Positions 57,744-64,000 of a stretch of DNA of 64,000 bases are shown here, piece by piece. Source of the DNA: Stieleria sp. JC731 (GTDB lineage: Bacteria > Planctomycetota > Planctomycetia > Pirellulales > Pirellulaceae). A program made the position numbers and the translations under genes. The stretch's first letter is position 1; each line of letters begins with the position of its first letter. The stretch spans positions 1,178,001 through 1,242,000 of the forward strand of contig NZ_JAJKFQ010000001.1 in NCBI RefSeq assembly GCF_020966635.1. Direction: 5' to 3'. The notes beneath the pieces are model-generated. The model worked only from the letters and a program-made list of their open reading frames with translations. It did not search any database and was not told where the DNA came from.

Positions 57744-59774
57744 ATGATGCGTCTACGATGCCTTTTGCCCCTCTTCGGACTCCTGTTCTTTTCGCTGGTT
57801 CAAGTGTCGGCAAGTGATGCCGGAACCAAGCCCAACGTGATCTTTATCTTGTTGGACGACATGGGATGGGGCGACTTTGGTGTTCTGCATCAAAATGGTT
57901 TGACGGATCACAAAAGTCATCGGACTCCTCTGCTGGATCAGATGGCCAGCGAAGGCGCGCAGTTACGGGCGCACTATTGCCCGGCACCAGTCTGTGCGCC
58001 CAGCCGTTCATCGCTATTAAGCGGTGTCCATCAAGGTCACACGGAAGTCCGCGACAATCAGTTCGACAAGGCTTTGGCAAACAACCATACGCTCGCTTCG
58101 GTCATGCGAACGGCAGGCTATCAGACATGGCTGGTTGGCAAGTACGGATTGCAGGGTGGTGCCGAGCGCAAGGGTGACGACACGGCAACGCCCGAACAGT
58201 GGGATGCCTATCCAACAAAACGTGGTTTCGATCGATTCTATGGCTACGTTCGTCACCGCGATGGCCACGTGCATTACCCCGCCGAACAATGGCCGCTGGG
58301 TGATAGCGAAAGCCATCGTTCACCTAAGCAGGTCTGGTTCAACGATGACGAAGTCAGTCAGGATCTTGCCAAGTGCTACACCACCGATTTGTTCGCGGCA
58401 CGGGGAAAGGACTGGATCATCGACCATGTTAAAAGCGATAGCGAGCAACCGTTTTTTCTTTACCTTGCGTTTGACACGCCACACGCCGCGCTTCAGTTGC
58501 CGTCGGTTGAGTTTCCAGAAGGCTACGGAGTGAATGGTGGATTGCAGTGGCTCGGCAAGCCGGGCCAGATGATCAATACCGCGACCGGAACCGTCGACGG
58601 ATATCGGCATCCTGAGTACACCGGCCATGGCTGGTCCGATGCTGAGGAACGGTTTGCGACCATGGTGCGCCGGATCGATAACGCCGTCGGCGACCTTTTG
58701 CAGACACTGAAAGACCTATCCATTGATGACAACACCATGGTCGTGATCAGTTGTGACAATGGCCCGCACCACGAGTCATACCTACAAACGCTGGACGGTA
58801 AGCGGGTCAACTACACGCCTCAATCGTTTCAGTCTTATGGGCCATTCGATGGGACGAAGCGTGACGTTTGGGAAGGCGGGATTCGTGTCGGTACCCTGGC
58901 GTGGTGGCCCGGTAAAATTCCTGCGGGATCGAAGAACGATCATCCTTCGCAGTTTCAAGACTGGATGCCAACGTTTGCCCATGCGGCCGGTGTCGCCCCG
59001 CCGGCCCGGACCGATGGCGTTTCGCTGCTGCCGACTTTGACTGGTCAAGGAGAGCAGCGACAAGGGCAGGTCTATATCGAGTATTTCCAAAACGGACGCA
59101 CGCCGTCTTATGGGGATTTCGAAAAGCAGAAGCAAAACCAGCGCAGGCACCAAATGCAAGTTGTGTTTGTCGATGGCTACAAGGGCGTTCGTGTGAATAT
59201 TCAAAACCACAAAGATGACTTCGCGATCTACGATGTGAAGAACGATCCCAAGGAACTGAACAACCTTGCCGGGACGTCACCCGAGTTCGAGGTGCTGCAA
59301 AAGCGAATGCACGATCGGGTGTTGCAAATTCGACGTAGCAATGAATCAGCCAAGCGTCCCTATGACGAAGAACCGATTCCGGGTGCGGCTATCGAACCTT
59401 CGTCCCAATGGGCTTATCAAAGCTTTAAAGGCAAATTCGCTTACGTTCCCGATGTGGCCGGCTTGACCGCCGATGATTCGGGGACTTCGGCGAAGATGGA
59501 TTCCGCTGCGACTAGTGGTGCAGTCCAGTATCAGGGCAGCTTTACGGCTGATGAGACTGGCTGGTATGAAGCAACGTTGAAGTGTGGCACCAAGACCTTT
59601 GCAAGGATTCATGATGCCGCTCTAATCGACGCGGACTTTAACTTTGAAAAAGGTGAGACTTTTCAAACCAAGATTTGCTTGGCCAAGGGCGTTCATCCGG
59701 TCACCGTCACCACGTTGGCTGGCGATGATTCAAGTGTTCAGCTCGATTGGAAGTACATCGGAAATCAAAAGTAA
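57744..59774 (+). CDS. Secreted sulfatase
   Basis: 676 aa from ATG 57744 (an upstream ATG at 57705 puts a polar stretch ahead of the signal peptide). The signal peptide ends near ASDAG. The formylglycine motif is C84-APSR, within VCAPSRSSLLSG, and DD 38-39 are calcium ligands in FILLDDMGWGDFG. The alkaline-phosphatase-fold continues to about 520 and about 130 further residues form a beta-rich C-terminal domain, possibly carbohydrate-binding. It would hydrolyse sulfate esters of algal polysaccharides after activation by a formylglycine-generating enzyme not encoded here. Sulfatases are abundant in Pirellulaceae. Confidence 0.94.
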   Translation: MMRLRCLLPLFGLLFFSLVQVSASDAGTKPNVIFILLDDMGWGDFGVLHQNGLTDHKSHRTPLLDQMASEGAQLRAHYCPAPVCAPSRSSLLSGVHQGHTEVRDNQFDKALANNHTLASVMRTAGYQTWLVGKYGLQGGAERKGDDTATPEQWDAYPTKRGFDRFYGYVRHRDGHVHYPAEQWPLGDSESHRSPKQVWFNDDEVSQDLAKCYTTDLFAARGKDWIIDHVKSDSEQPFFLYLAFDTPHAALQLPSVEFPEGYGVNGGLQWLGKPGQMINTATGTVDGYRHPEYTGHGWSDAEERFATMVRRIDNAVGDLLQTLKDLSIDDNTMVVISCDNGPHHESYLQTLDGKRVNYTPQSFQSYGPFDGTKRDVWEGGIRVGTLAWWPGKIPAGSKNDHPSQFQDWMPTFAHAAGVAPPARTDGVSLLPTLTGQGEQRQGQVYIEYFQNGRTPSYGDFEKQKQNQRRHQMQVVFVDGYKGVRVNIQNHKDDFAIYDVKNDPKELNNLAGTSPEFEVLQKRMHDRVLQIRRSNESAKRPYDEEPIPGAAIEPSSQWAYQSFKGKFAYVPDVAGLTADDSGTSAKMDSAATSGAVQYQGSFTADETGWYEATLKCGTKTFARIHDAALIDADFNFEKGETFQTKICLAKGVHPVTVTTLAGDDSSVQLDWKYIGNQK

Positions 59775-59902
59775 ACTGGCGGGATCGCTGCTGTGGTTCC
59801 GGTGGTACCTACAGAGTGTTGATTGTTAATCAGCAATCCGTGCGTGTCGGTCGAGCTGGCCGACAACCATCTGACCCATACAACGATTAGCCGAAGCAAC
59901 AG

Positions 59903-60544
59903 ATGACAGCCGCTGACGAGATCACCGCATGGATCGATGGCATACGTGACGGAGATTCTTTTGCGGCACAAGCATTGTGGTCGGCTTACTTTGAAAAGTT
60001 GACCCGCGTGGCGGCAAGGCAGTTGGCCGGTGCACGAACTGCCGCTCGCGATGGTGAAGACATCGCGTTAAGTGCGATCAAAAGTTTTTGCCTTGCTGCA
60101 GAGCAGGGGCGATTTGAAAAACTGATTGACCGCGAAAGTCTTTGGCCATTGCTGGTTTCCATCGCGGCCCACAAGTCAGTCGACGCGATGCGTCATGAAA
60201 ATAGCAAGAAACGCGGTGGGACCGGGACCGCGGGCGATGCCGATCTTCACGGCGGACGCCTGAACGCGGAATTGTCGGCCGATCAGTTCCTAAGCCGTGG
60301 CCCTTCGCCAGAGATGGCGGCAGAGTTATCCGAGCAGTTCCAGTTGTTGTTGACCCGTTTGGATCAAAGTGGTGATCCGATGCTGCGTCCGATCGCTGTC
60401 GGCAAATTTTCTGGTCAATCGACCACCGAGATCGCTTCTCAGTTGGATTGTGCCAGACGCACAATCGAACGCAAGATGACATTGATTCGGAGATTGTTGG
60501 CCGAACAAATGGATGTCAGTTCGGATTCTAAGGGTGGCGTATGA
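59903..60544 (+). CDS. ECF sigma factor linked to a Ser/Thr kinase
   Basis: 213 aa in the planctomycete kinase-associated ECF class. Sigma region 2 runs from about 18 to 105 (DSFAAQALWSAYFEKLTRVAARQ, LWPLLVSIAAHKSVDAMRHEN) and region 4 from about 145 to 205 (LSEQFQLLLTRLDQ, TTEIASQLDCARRTIERKMTLI), with a basic/Gly-rich linker between. It overlaps the downstream kinase gene by 4 bp (ATGA). No anti-sigma gene is next to it; kinase phosphorylation is the usual suggestion for control of this class. Confidence 0.92.
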   Translation: MTAADEITAWIDGIRDGDSFAAQALWSAYFEKLTRVAARQLAGARTAARDGEDIALSAIKSFCLAAEQGRFEKLIDRESLWPLLVSIAAHKSVDAMRHENSKKRGGTGTAGDADLHGGRLNAELSADQFLSRGPSPEMAAELSEQFQLLLTRLDQSGDPMLRPIAVGKFSGQSTTEIASQLDCARRTIERKMTLIRRLLAEQMDVSSDSKGGV

Positions 60545-62598
60545 GCAATTTGACAACGGAGCAACTGTTGCTGATCAATCGACGATGTGATGATTGTGAA
60601 GCCGCATTGCGAGGCTGGCAAAAAGAAGGGGCTCTGCCGGACGAACGCCCCTGTGCCGAAAGCTACCTAAACGATCTGCCAACGGAATTGCGAAGTGCTG
60701 CGATCGAGCAGTTGATAGGGCTGGAGGTCCAGTATCGTATTGAGGCCGGGCAGACAGTCTTGGTCTCTGAATTGACTGGACGCTTCCCCGAAGTTCCCGA
60801 CAAGATCTTTATTCATCTGCTGCAGGAAAGTCTTTCCGGAGCGACTCGTCTGGCCGACGAAATTGCTACGAAGGCTCCGGAGGTTAGTACCGATGATCCG
60901 CACGCGATTGACATCATCGAAACCATCGGCCAGTACGAGTTGATCGGAAAACTTGGTGGGGGCGGGATGGGCGTTGTCTATCAAGCCATTCACCGTTCGA
61001 TGAATCGTGATGTGGCGATCAAAGTGATGCGTGGCGACTTGATCGATCGACCAGAACTGAAGAAGCGTTTCGACCGTGAAGTGATGGCTGTCGCAAAGCT
61101 TTCGCATCCGAATATTGTCACGGCCTACGACGCCGGTGAAATTAACGGACGGCCGTTTTTAGTCACGGAACTGGTCGACGGAATGGACTTGAATCGGTTC
61201 ATCAAGCAGCACGGACCGATGGCCTGGCAGGTGGCGATCGGTGCGATCATCGATGCGGCAGAGGGATTGAAATATGCCCATGGCCAGCACATTATCCATC
61301 GCGATATCAAGCCAGGGAATTTGCTGCTGAACCACGAAGGGCATGTCAAAATCTTGGATCTCGGTTTAGCGAGACTATCGCAAAAACCGGACAGCAATGC
61401 CGATACCGATGCGACCGCCCAGTTGACCCATACGGGGGCTGTCGTTGGGACTGCCGCTTTCATGGCACCGGAGCAAGCGAGAAATACTCGGGAGGCTGAC
61501 GAACGCAGCGACATCTATTCATTGGGTTGCGTGCTGTTCTATTTGTTGACGGGCAAGCCTCCTTATCGTGGAGATTCGATTGTTGATACGATTTTGCTTC
61601 ATGCGACCGCGCCGATTCCGGCTTTGATGGTTCCCGGTGGCGTACCAAGTCGGCTCGCTGAACTGGTTCAGGAGATGATGGCAAAGTCGCCTGCGGATCG
61701 CCCTCGATCGATGGCGTTTGTGATTGAGCGTCTGTCAGCGCTGCAACTGGATGATCCCTTGGAGTCGGTGGTTTCCAAGGACGACGCTTCTGGGGCAACG
61801 ACCATGGTGCATGCGGATCCGCCAACCATTTATGGCAGACTGCGTGCGGCAAGCGGGGTGCTATTGGGGATCGCTACCTTTGTCATCGCGGCGGGACTGT
61901 TTTCTTGGCTGAAGCCTCCAAAGACAATCAATCGATCGGTCCGATTCAGTGGAGACGGATATATCGAAGTGCCAATGCCAGCGGGACCTCCTGATCAGGT
62001 CACTTTGGAGATGATCGTGAGGTTGGACGATCCCTCGCTTTGCAATCCGCTCTGCTGGCTTGGGGGCAATTGGACGACGCTGTTTTTCAACGGTCAGTGG
62101 GGGATCGCACGGTTTCAAGACGGGCAGTCGCTGTTGTCTGTCGCCAGCGATTCTGTGGAGATCCCAGAAGTAGACACAACGGCTGACGCACCGACTAAAG
62201 GAACGACGGGGCGTTGGCAACATGTTGCGGGAACATGGGATGGCGCAACCCTGCGAATCTTCATCGATGGTCAGCCCGTGGCGCAGCAAACGATGGATTT
62301 CGAGCTGCAGGCAACTACACCGGGGCTGTTTATTGGTGGGGTGGATCCCAGTCGACTGTGGCGGCCGCACGATCAGCGATTCTTTACCGGTTTGATCGAT
62401 GCGGTTCGTATTTCGGATCGAGTTCTCTATGAAAGCGATGAATCGTTTGCACCGCCGACAACGCTGAACAATCAGCCTGGGGTGGTCGGATTATTCACCT
62501 TCGACGATGTTTCAGATGACGGGCAATTTCATGACAAGTCTGGCAGCGGACTGGTCGGCATCGGTTTCAACGCTGAACAGGTCGTCAGTCCCGAGTGA
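60541..62598 (+). CDS. Serine/threonine protein kinase with LamG-like extracytoplasmic domain
   Basis: 685 aa. A short N-terminal helical region (1-125) precedes a PknB-type kinase at about 130-390: glycine loop GKLGGGGMGVV, K161, E180, HRD 253-255 and DLG 273-275 in place of DFG. A transmembrane helix lies at about 437-459, then a LamG/concanavalin-like domain (SGDGYIEVPMPAGPPDQVTLEMIVRL, RWQHVAGTWDG) to the end, which may bind a glycan or peptide ligand outside. The adjacent ECF sigma is the likely target. A 10-nt direct repeat with 14-bp period spans the stop codon. Confidence 0.93.
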   Translation: MSNLTTEQLLLINRRCDDCEAALRGWQKEGALPDERPCAESYLNDLPTELRSAAIEQLIGLEVQYRIEAGQTVLVSELTGRFPEVPDKIFIHLLQESLSGATRLADEIATKAPEVSTDDPHAIDIIETIGQYELIGKLGGGGMGVVYQAIHRSMNRDVAIKVMRGDLIDRPELKKRFDREVMAVAKLSHPNIVTAYDAGEINGRPFLVTELVDGMDLNRFIKQHGPMAWQVAIGAIIDAAEGLKYAHGQHIIHRDIKPGNLLLNHEGHVKILDLGLARLSQKPDSNADTDATAQLTHTGAVVGTAAFMAPEQARNTREADERSDIYSLGCVLFYLLTGKPPYRGDSIVDTILLHATAPIPALMVPGGVPSRLAELVQEMMAKSPADRPRSMAFVIERLSALQLDDPLESVVSKDDASGATTMVHADPPTIYGRLRAASGVLLGIATFVIAAGLFSWLKPPKTINRSVRFSGDGYIEVPMPAGPPDQVTLEMIVRLDDPSLCNPLCWLGGNWTTLFFNGQWGIARFQDGQSLLSVASDSVEIPEVDTTADAPTKGTTGRWQHVAGTWDGATLRIFIDGQPVAQQTMDFELQATTPGLFIGGVDPSRLWRPHDQRFFTGLIDAVRISDRVLYESDESFAPPTTLNNQPGVVGLFTFDDVSDDGQFHDKSGSGLVGIGFNAEQVVSPE

Positions 62599-62783
62599 GC
62601 TTGGCAGAGTGAGCTTGATTGGGCGGAGGATTTTGCCATCGGATGCTCGGCGAGCCCTTGGATCCGCGTCTTTTCGAGCCAGCAATTCGCTTTTTTGCGT
62701 GAGAAAAGTTTTTTTCCTTTCGCCTAAGAAAGTTCCTTCGCGGGTGTTAGCTGTTTAGAAACACACGTTGAACACAGGCAACG

Positions 62784-63299
62784 ATGGCAGACAGACAAAC
62801 GAGCGATCGACAGGGCTGGGTCAGGGAATTGGTGCGACAGCACCAGTCTCCGCTGATCCGTTATGCGCGCTCAATCGTCAAGGATGAGCATGCCGCCCGG
62901 GATGTGGTTCAGGAAACCTTCCTGACATTGTGCAAGCAAGCGCCCGGCGATCTGGTAGGTCACGAAGTCGCATGGTTATTCCGCGTGTGTCACAACAACG
63001 CTTTGAATCGTTTGCGAAAGGAGCGGCGGATGTCACACGACAGCGACCAGATGAGCGAGATCGAAGTTTCCGATCGAGCCTCCGATGCGGTAGAAGCCGC
63101 CCAAGACAACGCAGCGGTCATGCGATTGATCGATGGGCTTCCGGACAACCAGCAAAAGGTCATTCGATTGCGGTTTCATAGCGGTTTGGCTTACCGCGAA
63201 ATCAGTGAAGCGACAGGGCTGACAGTCACCAACGTTGGCTACCTGCTGCACACCGCACTGGGAAAGCTGCGGCAACAAATGCAGCAACTTGATGCGTGA
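62784..63299 (+). CDS. ECF sigma factor
   Basis: 171 aa. Region 2 is HQSPLIRYARSIVKDEHAARDVVQETFLTLCKQ with core-binding helices, and region 4 is LIDGLPDNQQKVIRLRFHSGLAYREISEATGLTVTNVGYLLHTALGKL. Helix-turn-helix residues LAYREISEATGLTVTNVGYLL should contact the -35 element. It is unrelated in sequence detail to the sigma at 59.9 kb. The next gene, starting 51 bp later, looks like its membrane anti-sigma partner. Confidence 0.94.
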   Translation: MADRQTSDRQGWVRELVRQHQSPLIRYARSIVKDEHAARDVVQETFLTLCKQAPGDLVGHEVAWLFRVCHNNALNRLRKERRMSHDSDQMSEIEVSDRASDAVEAAQDNAAVMRLIDGLPDNQQKVIRLRFHSGLAYREISEATGLTVTNVGYLLHTALGKLRQQMQQLDA

Positions 63300-63349
63300 A
63301 GACGGCGGTGATCAGAGTAGTCAAAGTGCACATAGACGAGTAACGAATC

Positions 63350-64000
63350 ATGATCGATAAGAACGATCCAAGATTGACTGCCTATCTGTTGGGTGAACTG
63401 GATGAGGCGGGGCACAACGAAGTTCAAAAGGCTCTTGCCGACGACCCAGGTTTGCGAGCTTATGTCGAGGAGTTGCGGCGAACCATCGATGCCGTTTCGT
63501 CGGCCGTTTCCAACGATGCGATCGATGACGTGTTGACCGAAGACCAATTGGCCGCCATCGATGAAGCCTCCATGGTTTCGCCAAACCACTACGAGACGAC
63601 GCCTTCTCGTCGATTGTGGACACGTTTGGCCGTTGCTGCTCTGGCTCTTTACGCCGTCGGTATATCGTGGTTCGCGCTGCAAGATTCGTCAGACGTGTCG
63701 GTCGCCAACATGCGTGAGGTCACCCGCTCGACGGACGAGTTGCAGACTTCTTCGTCCTCCGAGGAAGCTGACACGATTCCAATGCCGATGGCCGAGATGC
63801 CCACGCTGGCGGAAGAAACCGTTGATGAGCAAGCTGAACGCCCAGATGTGATGCTGAGCCAATCGCTTCAGTTGCATGACGGGATCACTGAAAACCATGA
63901 CGGGATCACTGAAAATACAACGACCGTGCAACCGACGCGATCTGTTGGGGCAGGTTCGTCGGGGGCTGCCGGATTGTCAGCGAGTCCATCCGGTGCTGGA
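63350..64000 (+). CDS. Putative membrane anti-sigma factor, possibly VWA-type, truncated by window end
   Basis: 217 codons visible, running off the window. The start IDKNDPRLTAYLLGELDEAGHNEVQKAL matches the N-terminal domain seen in anti-sigma and von Willebrand factor A (YfbK-like) proteins next to ECF sigmas in planctomycetes. One transmembrane helix is at about 85-104, then a Ser/Glu/Thr-rich extracytoplasmic region. Within it a 21-bp tandem duplication at 63875-63916 repeats HDGITEN. The downstream domain, and thus the exact family, is outside the window. No zinc-binding HxxxCxxC motif is present. Confidence 0.75.
   Translation, partial: MIDKNDPRLTAYLLGELDEAGHNEVQKALADDPGLRAYVEELRRTIDAVSSAVSNDAIDDVLTEDQLAAIDEASMVSPNHYETTPSRRLWTRLAVAALALYAVGISWFALQDSSDVSVANMREVTRSTDELQTSSSSEEADTIPMPMAEMPTLAEETVDEQAERPDVMLSQSLQLHDGITENHDGITENTTTVQPTRSVGAGSSGAAGLSASPSGAG

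Overview
The window looks like a planctomycete chromosome, most likely from the Pirellulaceae (Rhodopirellula and relatives). This is inferred from gene content: a secreted CxPSR-type sulfatase, an ECF sigma factor overlapping a Ser/Thr kinase with a LamG tail, a 'WLGI...YRLLGL' J-like protein, a ResB-CcsA fusion, many signal-peptide and lipoprotein orphans, and few Shine-Dalgarno sequences. No rRNA, tRNA, CRISPR array, prophage or insertion sequence with a transposase was seen. Most of the DNA is ordinary chromosomal coding sequence, broken up by intergenic hairpin repeats.

Layout. 0.3-2.4 kb: NAD-dependent sugar epimerase and a secreted FAS1 protein. 2.4-3.3 kb: a tandem array of hairpin-forming repeats. 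3.6-6.0 kb: rpmE-prfA-prmC (ribosomal protein L31, release factor 1 and its methyltransferase). 6.4-9.9 kb: circularly permuted ATP-grasp/alpha-E protein overlapping a transglutaminase-like protease. 11.2-18.6 kb (minus strand): hisD-hisC, then a membrane J-like protein and a lid-less Hsp70, then hisB, so a chaperone pair sits inside the histidine genes. 18.7-23.5 kb: GT-C glycosyltransferase, diheme cytochrome, thiC. 23.8-28.3 kb (minus): LplT-like MFS carrier, small metal-binding protein, dapB, thrC. 28.8-38.3 kb (plus): lspA, a HisN-like phosphatase, a secreted protein, an HTH/acidic membrane protein, a lipoprotein and the ResB-CcsA fusion. 38.6-43.7 kb (minus): PutA and a membrane-anchored orphan. 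43.8-49.9 kb: BASS transporter, a PilB/GspE ATPase (minus), a HAD hydrolase, a pseudokinase-like membrane protein, a secreted orphan. 50.0-53.3 kb: one protein joining zinc ribbon, FHA, ABC ATPase, membrane domain and alpha/beta hydrolase. 53.9-57.6 kb: ffh-rpsP-trmD-rplS-yraN, without rimM. 57.7-64 kb: sulfatase, ECF sigma-Ser/Thr kinase pair, a second ECF sigma and the start of its probable anti-sigma partner, cut by the window end.

The most unusual items are the FHA-ABC-hydrolase fusion with an internal signal-peptide-like segment, the J-like/Hsp70 pair between hisC and hisB, a hairpin repeat family sharing a GCTAACGC...CGGCT core at five intergenic loci (one copy a 131-bp element with 14-bp terminal inverted repeats that supplies a gene's stop codon), and a strand-biased GGGNAGGG octamer (12 to 1 by hand count) resembling FtsK-orienting KOPS. 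All family assignments come from reading motifs; no database search was run.
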